The position numbers were made by a program, and so were the translations under genes. Shown in pieces: positions 16,386 to 24,588 of a stretch of DNA of 64,000 nt (position 1 is the stretch's first letter; each line of letters opens with the position of its first letter). The notes beneath the pieces were generated by a model that did not search any database, was not told where the DNA came from, and worked only from the letters and a program-made list of their open reading frames with translations. The stretch is from an uncultured Clostridia bacterium (GTDB taxonomy: Bacteria > Bacillota > Clostridia > Christensenellales > Aristaeellaceae), in contig CAKTZR010000004.1 in NCBI GenBank assembly GCA_934636105.1, positions 62,001 through 126,000 of the forward strand. Reading direction: 5' to 3'.

Positions 16386-16892
16386 TTACGCCTTGCCTCC
16401 CTTCACGAGCGCCCAAACCTGCTTGATGATGCTCTCGCCGGAGAAAATCATCATGCTCACGGCGCTGATGGGCACGCACAGCCAGGTGTAGCCGCGCTTC
16501 ATCGTCGGCAGGGACACCCACTTGTAATTCCAGAATTTCTGCATCAGCTGCTTGCCGTAGATGAACATGAAATAGGCAAAGATGAAGATGATGGCGGAAA
16601 TTAGAATGGAAATCAGCTTTTTGACCACCGGGTTTTTGATGCCCTCGGTGACGGCGGTGAAGGCGAAATGCTTGTTTTCGCGCACGAGCGCGGCCGCGCC
16701 CATGAAGACCGTGAAGATGAAGGAATAGGTGGAAACCTCCTCCGTCCACAAGGCGACGATGCCCAGATAGCGGCAGAACATCTGCGCGAGCACCGCGAAG
16801 AAGAAGATCGTCAGGGTGATGCTGCCGATGACGGCCAGCACGAACGCCCAGATATCGATCGCCTTCGAAAGACCTTTTCCGAGTTTTTCCAT
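16386..16892 (-). CDS. dctQ: TRAP transporter small permease
   Basis: Four-helix membrane subunit that binds the large permease. It has 168 residues with hydrophobic segments near 13-38, 47-67, 85-108 and 128-150, and the family's W-x-E-E motif (VALWTEEVSTYSFIF). The ATG at 16892 has AAAGG nine bases upstream; an upstream in-frame ATG at 16931 would overlap the terminator-like hairpin behind dctP. It ends two bases before dctM. Confidence 0.88.
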   Translation of the reverse strand: MEKLGKGLSKAIDIWAFVLAVIGSITLTIFFFAVLAQMFCRYLGIVALWTEEVSTYSFIFTVFMGAAALVRENKHFAFTAVTEGIKNPVVKKLISILISAIIFIFAYFMFIYGKQLMQKFWNYKWVSLPTMKRGYTWLCVPISAVSMMIFSGESIIKQVWALVKGGKA

Positions 16893-16933
16893 AGTGTTAA
16901 CCTTTCTTAACAGACCCCTGATAAACCGCAAAA

Positions 16934-16958
16934 GGGAAGACGGGTTTTCCGTCTTCCC
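16934..16958 (-). terminator. Attenuator-like hairpin between dctP and dctQ
   Basis: Ten-bp perfect stem (GGGAAGACGG with CCGTCTTCCC) and five-base loop, followed on the minus strand by only four T residues. It lies between the binding-protein gene and the permease genes and could lower expression of the permeases relative to dctP. Confidence 0.72.
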
Positions 16959-16977
16959 CCTGCATGTGCCAGAGGAA

Positions 16978-17985
16978 TTACTTAGCAGCGTTGCGGACCA
17001 TTTCGAGCAGGTCGGTCAGGCCGTTCTTGGCGGCGAACTCGTCCTGAATCGGAATCGCCACGGACTTGAAGGACTCGATGTCCATGTCCTCAAAGTTGAC
17101 GACTTCCGCGCCGTCGGCGATAACAGCCTGCTTGGAGGTCTCCATCATGCTGTAAGTCACCTTGCGCTCCTCCTCGGTCGCGGCCTTGGCGGCTTCGTCG
17201 ATCCAGCCCTTCATCTCGTCGCTCAGGCTGTCATACTCGTTGCCGTTCATCAGGAACAGGCGGGTGGTGTAATCGTGATGGGTCTCGGAGATGTAATGGC
17301 CGTTCGGGGTCTTGTGGTGCTCCTTGAGGTAGAAGTTGGTGTAGTCGTTCTCGGCGGAATCGACAACGCCCTGCTGGAGGGCCTGATACAGCTCACCCCA
17401 AGCCACGTTGGACGGGGTCGCGCCCAGCTTCGTCCAGAAATCGGCGACGACGCCGGAGGTCTGGGTGCGGATGGACATGCCCTTCATATCCGCGGCGGTG
17501 GTGACCTTCTTCTTGCCGTAGTAATCGCGGACGGAAGAAGTCCAGTAGCCCATGATGCGGAAGTTGTTGCCGGTCTTATCGAGGATGAGGTCCTTCATCG
17601 TCTGGCCGAACTCGCCGTCCATCGCGGACTCCCAGTGATCGAAGCTGTCGAACAGATACAGCAGGGAGAGCATATCGACTTCCGGCACGCCGATGGCGGT
17701 CATGAAGCCCGGGGAGACGACGATCATGTTCACAGCGCCGAGGTCGAGCTTCTCAACCAGCTCGTTCTCATTCTCGCCGAGGGTGCCGTCGTGGCAGATG
17801 ACTTCGATTTTGCCGCCGGAGAGCTCCTCGGCGACTTCCTTGAACTTGGCCAGACCGAAGTGATACGGGTTTTCCGGGCTGGTCTGGTTGGACGCGATGA
17901 GCAGCGTCAGATCCGCAGCAGAAGCGGTGGCGGCCAGCGCAAGCACCATGGCCAGCGCGAGCATCAGGGTAACCAGTTTCTTCAT
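16978..17985 (-). CDS. dctP: TRAP transporter solute-binding protein
   Basis: Exported binding protein (335 residues) that captures an organic acid and delivers it to DctQM. A signal peptide is clear (MKKLVTLMLALAMVLALAATASA, cleavage about residue 23). DctP features follow: NPYHFGLAKFKEVAEELSGG, ELVEKLDLGAVNMIVVSPG and GMSIRTQTSG, whose Arg normally binds the substrate carboxylate. The ATG at 17985 follows AAGGAGAGG. It has its own sigma-A promoter. Ligand unknown; dicarboxylates or sugar acids are typical of this subfamily. Confidence 0.9.
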   Translation of the reverse strand: MKKLVTLMLALAMVLALAATASAADLTLLIASNQTSPENPYHFGLAKFKEVAEELSGGKIEVICHDGTLGENENELVEKLDLGAVNMIVVSPGFMTAIGVPEVDMLSLLYLFDSFDHWESAMDGEFGQTMKDLILDKTGNNFRIMGYWTSSVRDYYGKKKVTTAADMKGMSIRTQTSGVVADFWTKLGATPSNVAWGELYQALQQGVVDSAENDYTNFYLKEHHKTPNGHYISETHHDYTTRLFLMNGNEYDSLSDEMKGWIDEAAKAATEEERKVTYSMMETSKQAVIADGAEVVNFEDMDIESFKSVAIPIQDEFAAKNGLTDLLEMVRNAAK

Positions 17986-18039
17986 AAGTGTCCTCTCCTT
18001 TTTCGGGAGGTGTCCAAATCCCCCTCCCATTTACGTTTC

Positions 18040-18068
18040 ATTATACAGATTTCTTAATTTAAAATCAA
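18040..18068 (-). promoter_or_regulatory. Sigma-A promoter of dctPQM
   Basis: Minus strand TTGATT (18068-18063), 17 bp, TATAAT (18045-18040). Confidence 0.8.
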
Positions 18069-18113
18069 CCGAAATTTGTCTGAATGTTCAAAAAAATAGA
18101 AATCTTTCTAGGA

Positions 18114-18123
18114 TTAGCGCTAA
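18114..18123. promoter_or_regulatory. Palindrome upstream of dctP, possible operator
   Basis: TTAGCGCTAA, a perfect ten-base palindrome, 46 bp upstream of the dctP -35 box. The central GCGC with AT arms resembles LacI/GntR-type half sites. No regulator gene is adjacent. Confidence 0.35.
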
Positions 18124-18214
18124 ACCTCATGCGGGTCATCTGAATAAATAAACAAAATCGTCGATTTTTCTTTGTCACCTTTATCGAGATACGTTAAGAA
18201 ATCGATATAAAGAG

Positions 18215-18248
18215 CTCCTTCCGTCTGCCTTCGTCGTGCCGGAAGGAG
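18215..18248. repeat. Family A repeat, copy 7 (deleted form)
   Basis: CTCCTTCCGTCTGCC directly joined to TCGTCGTGCCGGAAGGAG: the two outer ends of an element without the middle. Confidence 0.7.
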
Positions 18249-18255
18249 TATAAAA

Positions 18256-18288
18256 AAGAAAGCGAACCGAAATCGATTCGCTTTCTCA
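18256..18288 (-). terminator. Terminator of the DUF3048 gene
   Basis: Stem AGAAAGCGAA/TTCGCTTTCT, followed on the minus strand by TTTTTTAT. The plus-strand side is less T-rich. Confidence 0.8.
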
Positions 18289-18303
18289 AGAAATTCAACT
18301 CAA

Positions 18304-19614
18304 TTAGCCGCCGAAGGAAACGTCCTCGTCTGCGTTTTCGTCGCCCTCAACCGGAACCGGCGTCGCGTTGGCGCTGGCCTTCGGGGTGCGGGTCGGCTTC
18401 GGGGTGCGGGTCGGCTTCGGGGTCGCGGTCGGGGCCGGGGTGGCCTGCGCGGTCGCGCCGTCGATCTGCTCGCCTGCGCTGACGATGACGGACTGATCGT
18501 TGTTGACGATCTGGATGAACGTCTTGCCGACTTTCATCTCCAGTTCGTCGCCGTTTTCATCCAGGAAGATCATGCGGGCGGGAAGGGACTTCACGTCGTC
18601 GCCGGTCTTGCCGTCGTGCGTGCGCACCCACGTGCCGCGGATATACTTGCCGTTCTGGAAGATTTCAGCCACGCCCTGACCGACTAGCTGAATGACCGGG
18701 CGCTGCGGGGCGTTGTTGTACCACGCGACGTCCGTGCGGACGATAATCACGTTGGCGTATTCCGTCTGCGCGCCGGACAGCGCGTCGTAATACGGAGAGC
18801 CGTTGCGATAGCGCTCGTACAGGCCGGTCGTCTCATTGTACTCATAAGAAGAGATATAAGCCGGGGTCGTGGTCTTGTAGTTGATGGTGATGGAGGACAC
18901 GTCCGTACCGCGATCCAGACCCGTCTCGGTGAACTTGAACGGATGCTTGGTCGGCTCGGAGGTGAACAGGGACGCAACCGCGTTCATATCGATCTGCACA
19001 TTGTGCGGCGCGACGTGCTCGCCGTCGTTCTCACGATGGAACAGATCGCCGTAGTTGCGCTCGGTGCCCTCGATGAACGGGAACACCCAGCGGCCCTTTT
19101 CGCGCGCATCCTTATGGATGGAGAGCGCCCAGTCGTCCACGTCCACGACGGTGTTGGTGCCGTTGGCCCAGTTCTGCCAGCCGTAGAACACCCACGCGCC
19201 GCCCCAGATCTCACGCAGGCTGCCCATCGGCACGCGGCCGGAACGGACAGGACCGGCATAAGCGGGAATCGTGCCCATAAACAGCATGGCGGAACGGGTG
19301 GAACCGTCGGCCTGAATCGGCATTTCATAGGAAATGTCGGCGGAAGCCACGCCCCAGTGCGGCAGGGCTTCCGGGTGCGCGTCGATGTTGACCAGAATCG
19401 GATAATAATTGCCGTACCAGCTCTCGCCGGTCAGGGGGTTGATGCCATCCTCGACCGTGTTTTCATCCGGCACGTCAACGGTAATCTTTCGTGAAGAAGT
19501 GACGCCCTTGGTGGGCAGCTCAAGGTAGTAGGAATCCTCCGCGACAGCCACAGCGCTCGCGCCCAGCAGGCACACGGCCGCGGCGGTGAGGAACCATTTG
19601 TGAATGCGATGCAA
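18304..19614 (-). CDS. Exported DUF3048 (YerB-like) protein with Pro/Thr-rich tail
   Basis: A 436-residue secreted protein. The signal peptide is MHRIHKWFLTAAAVCLLGASAVAVA. The DUF3048 body includes NPLTGESWYGNYYPILVNIDAHPEALPHWGVASADISYEMP, AGPVRSGRVPMG and, near the C-terminus, GTWVRTHDGKTGD...IFLDENGDELEMKVGKTFIQIVN. Residues about 392-425 form a TPAPTATPKPTRTPKPTRTPK-like spacer typical of cell-surface linkers. The molecular function is unknown; YerB of Bacillus is linked to DNA repair/segregation genes without a defined activity. GGAGGTG precedes the ATG, and it is monocistronic between its own promoter and terminator. Confidence 0.88.
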   Translation of the reverse strand: MHRIHKWFLTAAAVCLLGASAVAVAEDSYYLELPTKGVTSSRKITVDVPDENTVEDGINPLTGESWYGNYYPILVNIDAHPEALPHWGVASADISYEMPIQADGSTRSAMLFMGTIPAYAGPVRSGRVPMGSLREIWGGAWVFYGWQNWANGTNTVVDVDDWALSIHKDAREKGRWVFPFIEGTERNYGDLFHRENDGEHVAPHNVQIDMNAVASLFTSEPTKHPFKFTETGLDRGTDVSSITINYKTTTPAYISSYEYNETTGLYERYRNGSPYYDALSGAQTEYANVIIVRTDVAWYNNAPQRPVIQLVGQGVAEIFQNGKYIRGTWVRTHDGKTGDDVKSLPARMIFLDENGDELEMKVGKTFIQIVNNDQSVIVSAGEQIDGATAQATPAPTATPKPTRTPKPTRTPKASANATPVPVEGDENADEDVSFGG

Positions 19615-19658
19615 AGTAACACCTCCAAAAATGTTTCAAAAAGATACCAACCGGAACC

Positions 19659-19687
19659 ATGATACATCAAAACGGGGATTATGGCAA
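19659..19687 (-). promoter_or_regulatory. Sigma-A promoter of the DUF3048 gene
   Basis: Minus strand TTGCCA (19687-19682), 17 bp, TATCAT (19664-19659). Confidence 0.65.
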
Positions 19688-19877
19688 GCGTTTTTAACAA
19701 AAAGACGTATTTTCGAAACAAATAACCTTCAAACTGCACGATGAAAAACCAAAAGGCGCGGCGGCGCATAAGCTGAACGGAGACGGTTAAAATCGGATGC
19801 AAAAGCGATTTTGCAGGAATGAAAATGAAAATGTGCAAAGCACCCGGAGAAATTTGCCGAATCTGGGCAAAAAAGGA

Positions 19878-19906
19878 TTGCAAAATGCAGAATGAGGTTG
19901 TATAAT
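19878..19906 (+). promoter_or_regulatory. Sigma-A promoter of the aminotransferase gene
   Basis: TTGCAA (19878-19883), 17 bp, TATAAT (19901-19906). A small CGGGC/GCCCG hairpin follows at 19924-19938, ahead of the ribosome binding site. Confidence 0.8.
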
Positions 19907-19957
19907 GATTCAAGAATTCATTTCGGGCCTTTGCCCGGTTTCAAGGGGGCGTTTGTT

Positions 19958-21163
19958 TTGTCCTTAGAGCTTTCCCGTATGTGTGCGGCCATCGCGCCGT
20001 CTCCCACGCTGGCCATCGACGCCAAAGCGAAGGAAATGCGCCAAAGTGGGCGCGATGTGGTTTCCTTCAGCGTCGGCGAGCCGGATTTTGTCACCCCGCA
20101 GTATATCCGCACCGCCGCGCATGAAGCGCTGGATATGGGCCTGACCAAGTATACCCCAGCCGCGGGCACGCTGGGCCTGCGCCGCGCCATCTGCGAAAAG
20201 CTGCGCTGGGATAACGGGCTGGAATACTCGCCCTCGCAGGTGATCGTCTCCAACGGCGCGAAGTTTTCCATTTATGCGGCGCTCGCCGCGATCATCAATC
20301 CCGGCGACGAGGTGCTGATTCCCACGCCCTGCTGGGTTTCGTATCCGGAGATGGTGCGCATCGTCGGCGGCGTGCCGGTGCTGGTGCAGGGCGACGCGAA
20401 GAAGGGCTTCGTCACCGAGGCAGCCGACCTCGCACCCTATGTCACCGAGCGCACGAAGGCGCTGATTCTCAACACGCCGAACAACCCGAACGGCTGCATC
20501 TGGAACCGCGAACAGCTGACGGGCATTGCCAAGCTGGCGGTGGAGAAGGGCTTCTACGTCGTCTCTGATGAAATCTATGAAAAGCTGATTTACGACGGCG
20601 AGGAGCATGTTTCCATCGCGTCGCTGGACGAGGATATTTTCAAGCAGACCATCGTCATCAACGGCGTTTCCAAATCTTACGCCATGACGGGCTGGCGCAT
20701 CGGTTATGCCGCCGGGCCGATTGAGGTCATCAAAGCGATGAGCAGCCTGCAAAGCCAGGTCGCCAGCGGCAGCAATTCCATCGCGCAGTATGCCGCCGAG
20801 GAAGCGCTCCGTTCCCCGAAGGGGCCGGAGGAAATCGAGCGCATGCACAAGGCTTACGACGAGCGCCGCCGCCACATCGTCTCGCGGCTCAACGCCATCG
20901 ACGGGCTGAAATGCGTGATGCCCAAGGGCGCGTTCTATGTCATGGTCGATATGAGCGCACTGATCGGCAAGCATCTGGGCGACCGCAAAATCGGAGGTTC
21001 GATGGATTTCGCCGATATGCTGCTGGAAAACGCCAACGTGGCGCTGACCCCCGGCACGGCCTTCTGCGCAGAGGGCTACTGCCGCATTTCCTACGCGACC
21101 TCGATGGAGCAGATCGACAAGGGCGTTGACCGCATCGAGCATTTTGTGAACAGCCTGGTTTAA
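19958..21163 (+). CDS. aspC: Aspartate aminotransferase-type class I aminotransferase
   Basis: PLP enzyme exchanging amino groups between aspartate (or a related amino acid) and 2-oxoglutarate. It has 401 residues with SPTLAIDAKAKEMRQSGRDVVSFSVGEPDF at the N-terminus, LNTPNNPNG, SDEIYEKLIYDGEEHVS, the Schiff-base Lys in NGVSKSYAMTGWRIGY near residue 238, and the C-terminal RISYATS Arg that binds the alpha-carboxylate. This is subgroup I-gamma, as in Bacillus AspB. TTG at 19958 is chosen because AAGGGGG ends eight bases before it and the chain then starts like its relatives; the first in-frame ATG is 19979. Confidence 0.92.
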   Translation: MSLELSRMCAAIAPSPTLAIDAKAKEMRQSGRDVVSFSVGEPDFVTPQYIRTAAHEALDMGLTKYTPAAGTLGLRRAICEKLRWDNGLEYSPSQVIVSNGAKFSIYAALAAIINPGDEVLIPTPCWVSYPEMVRIVGGVPVLVQGDAKKGFVTEAADLAPYVTERTKALILNTPNNPNGCIWNREQLTGIAKLAVEKGFYVVSDEIYEKLIYDGEEHVSIASLDEDIFKQTIVINGVSKSYAMTGWRIGYAAGPIEVIKAMSSLQSQVASGSNSIAQYAAEEALRSPKGPEEIERMHKAYDERRRHIVSRLNAIDGLKCVMPKGAFYVMVDMSALIGKHLGDRKIGGSMDFADMLLENANVALTPGTAFCAEGYCRISYATSMEQIDKGVDRIEHFVNSLV

Positions 21164-21170
21164 GGACACG

Positions 21171-21208
21171 GACGCGCCCGTTTGATGCGAGCGCGTCTGA
21201 TTTTTTTA
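21171..21208 (+). terminator. Terminator of the aminotransferase gene
   Basis: Stem 21171-21180 with 21188-21197 (one mismatch), then TGATTTTTTT. Confidence 0.85.
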
Positions 21209-21239
21209 TTGACTCTGCAACTGTTGCAGGGGTTACGAT
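21209..21239 (+). promoter_or_regulatory. MerR-type promoter with 19-bp spacer, upstream of the MATE gene
   Basis: TTGACT (21209-21214), 19-bp spacer, TACGAT (21234-21239). The spacer holds the perfect 7-1-7 inverted repeat CTGCAACTGTTGCAG (21215-21229). The overlong spacer with a central dyad is the layout of MerR-family activated drug-efflux promoters. Confidence 0.65.
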
Positions 21240-21264
21240 GGGGCAGACAAAGGAGGCGAGTCCC

Positions 21265-22617
21265 TTGAAACAAAACATGACCACCGGCAGCGTGATGAAA
21301 AACATCCTCGTTTTCTCCCTGCCGTATCTGCTTTCGACGTTTTTGCAGACGCTCTACGGCCTGGCCGATCTGTTTATCATCGGTCAGTTTGACGGCGTGG
21401 CGGGCACGACGGCGGTTTCCATCGGCAGTCAGGTGATGCACATGCTGACGGTGATGATCGTCGGCTTGGCGATGGGCGCGACGGTGCGCATCGGCCGCGC
21501 GGTCGGCGCGAAGGACGACGCAATGGCGCGAGAATCGGTCGGCAACACGGCGACGCTGTTCATGGGCTTTTCCGTCGCGGCGACGTGCCTGCTGCTGCTC
21601 GGCGTGAACGGCATTTTGGCGCTGCTTTCCACGCCGGAAGATGCAGTGAGCGGCACGCGCGCGTATCTGACGGTCTGCTTCATCGGCATTCCGTGTATCA
21701 CGGCCTATAACATCATCAGCTCGATTTTCCGCGGCATGGGCGACAGTAAAAGCCCGATGATCTTCGTGGCGATTGCCTGCGCGGCGAACATCGCGCTGGA
21801 TGTGTTCTTCATGGGCGCGCTGAAGCTTGGTCCGGTCGGCGCGGCGCTGGGCACGACACTCTCGCAGGCGCTCTCCGTCGCGGCTGCGCTGTGCGCCATT
21901 ATAAAGAGGAAGATGATTCCCGGCCTTGCACCCGCGGATTTCAAGCCGAAGCGCCAGACGATGGCCGCGCTGCTCAAGGTCGGCGTGCCCGTCGCTTTGC
22001 AGGATGGGCTGATTCAGGTCGGCTTCATCGCGATTACGATCATCGCCAACATGCGTGGGCTGAACGATTCGGCCGCAGTCGGCATCGTCGAAAAGATCAT
22101 CGGCATTCTGTTCCTCGTGCCCTCCACGCTGCTGTCCACGGTTTCGGCGCTGGCGGCGCAGAATATCGGCGCGGGGGAGCATGGGCGTGTTCGGCAGATT
22201 CTGCGCTACGCGGTCGCGATGGCGGTCGGTTACGGCCTGTTCATCGGCGTGGCGATGCAGTTTGCGGCGAACGGCATGGTTTCGCTCTTTGCCAGGGAGG
22301 CGGAGGTCATCCGGCTTGGCGGGGAATACCTGCGCGGATATGCGTGGGACTGTCTGTTCGCGGGCGTGCATTTCAGCTTCAGCGGCTTCTTCTGCGCGTA
22401 TGGCTTGTCCAGCATTTCGTTTCTGCACAACATCGTTTCGCTCGTCTGCGCGCGCCTGCCGCTGGCCTATCTGGCTTCGGCCATGGATAAGACCAGCCTG
22501 ACCCCGATGGGCTTCGCCGCGCCGGTTGGCTCGCTGCTGTCGGTGGTCATCTGCCTGTTGGCCTATCGGTGGATGGGGAAGCACCCGGAAAAATGGAAGG
22601 AAGGCAAAACGGAATAA
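21265..22617 (+). CDS. MATE family multidrug/Na+ antiporter
   Basis: Twelve-helix exporter (450 residues) of the NorM/DinF-like MATE family, driven by Na+ or H+. It begins MKQNMTTGSVMKNILVFSLPYLLSTFLQTLYGLADLFIIGQF, the classic MATE N-terminus, and the second half repeats the fold (LLKVGVPVALQDGLIQVGF). TTG at 21265 is preferred: AAAGGAGG at 21249-21256 stands eight bases before it, while the upstream ATG at 21238 overlaps the -10 box. The MerR-type promoter suggests induction by a small molecule; the regulator gene is not in the window. Confidence 0.88.
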   Translation: MKQNMTTGSVMKNILVFSLPYLLSTFLQTLYGLADLFIIGQFDGVAGTTAVSIGSQVMHMLTVMIVGLAMGATVRIGRAVGAKDDAMARESVGNTATLFMGFSVAATCLLLLGVNGILALLSTPEDAVSGTRAYLTVCFIGIPCITAYNIISSIFRGMGDSKSPMIFVAIACAANIALDVFFMGALKLGPVGAALGTTLSQALSVAAALCAIIKRKMIPGLAPADFKPKRQTMAALLKVGVPVALQDGLIQVGFIAITIIANMRGLNDSAAVGIVEKIIGILFLVPSTLLSTVSALAAQNIGAGEHGRVRQILRYAVAMAVGYGLFIGVAMQFAANGMVSLFAREAEVIRLGGEYLRGYAWDCLFAGVHFSFSGFFCAYGLSSISFLHNIVSLVCARLPLAYLASAMDKTSLTPMGFAAPVGSLLSVVICLLAYRWMGKHPEKWKEGKTE

Positions 22618-22644
22618 ACCATACCGAAATTGAGTATATCCTTT

Positions 22645-22690
22645 AAAAATGCAGGAAAATGAATGCGTAATTCATATTCCTGCATTTTTG
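22645..22690 (+). terminator. Terminator of the MATE gene
   Basis: Stem AAAAATGCAGGAA/TTCCTGCATTTTT with a further ATGAAT/ATTCAT pairing above it. The U-rich side makes it bidirectional. Confidence 0.88.
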
Positions 22691-22719
22691 TATGGAATGA
22701 AAAAATACGAAAAAGGGGA

Positions 22720-22748
22720 TTGACAAGAAGCTGAAAAGCACGTAAACT
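22720..22748 (+). promoter_or_regulatory. Sigma-A promoter of the second small RNA candidate
   Basis: TTGACA (22720-22725), 17 bp, TAAACT (22743-22748). The inverted repeat AGTTAG/CTAACT (22755-22772) starts at the predicted transcription start and could be a 5' hairpin or an operator. Confidence 0.75.
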
Positions 22749-22754
22749 ATCAAT

Positions 22755-22906
22755 AGTTAGTCTATTCTAACTTATTTTCTGGATGCTTCTCCATTTGGAA
22801 AATCAAGAATTTTGAACGCATGGCCGAACTGCTGACGGCTGCGCGGGCGAAATTTCTCCCCCTTGTTGCAAACAAGCCTGAACTGCACAGGCTTGTTTGT
22901 TTATTA
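22755..22906 (+). ncRNA. Candidate 150-nt small RNA upstream of eno
   Basis: Promoter and terminator bound a short unit that ends before the eno promoter. It starts with the hairpin AGUUAG/CUAACU and later has GCCG/CGGC around AACUGCUGA, then a CU-rich single-stranded run AUUUCUCCCCCUUGUUG. It ends in the stem AAACAAGCCUG/CAGGCUUGUUU (22870-22880 with 22888-22898) followed by GUUUAUU. A 29-codon ORF from ATG 22820 runs through the terminator and lacks a ribosome binding site, so a non-coding role is more likely. Confidence 0.5.
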
Positions 22907-22918
22907 TAACGAAAATGA

Positions 22919-24349
<1,431 letters not shown>

Positions 24350-24398
24350 ACTGCCGTAAAGATTCCGTTAAAAATTTGATGATTACATAACATGCGAA

Positions 24399-24492
24399 AG
24401 CCGCGCGACGAGCGGGTTTGCCAGCGTAAAAAGGATTGAGTTTACAAATTATCCACGTTTTGATGGCGGCTCCAAATCGCGCGGCTTTTTCT
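24399..24492 (+). terminator. Long-loop terminator between eno and pflB
   Basis: The stem AAAGCCGCGCGA (24399-24410) pairs perfectly with TCGCGCGGCTTT, followed by TTTC. The loop is about 65 nt, much longer than usual, so it may hold further structure. Confidence 0.62.
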
Positions 24493-24507
24493 TGGCAGGA
24501 TCGTCAG

Positions 24508-24536
24508 TTGTCTGACAATCTTGTTTGTGCTACAAT
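24508..24536 (+). promoter_or_regulatory. Promoter of pflBA with overlapping dyad
   Basis: TTGTCT (24508-24513), 17 bp, TACAAT (24531-24536) with an upstream TGC. The dyad TTGTC-T-GACAA (24508-24518) overlaps the -35 box and could bind a regulator; it does not match the Rex consensus well. Confidence 0.65.
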
Positions 24537-24588
24537 AGCCACGTTTTGACGTGTATTCACTGACGACCATCCATAAAGGAGAGTTTGC

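Noticed and set aside
18361..18430. Short direct repeats resembling a CRISPR array
   Set aside because: They are the coding repeats of the TPKPTR linker of the DUF3048 protein, without spacers.
22820..22909. 29-codon ORF in the second small RNA candidate
   Set aside because: It has no ribosome binding site and runs through the terminator stem.
24508..24536. Rex operator at pflB
   Set aside because: The dyad TTGTC-T-GACAA does not have the Rex spacing or core; only a generic dyad is claimed.
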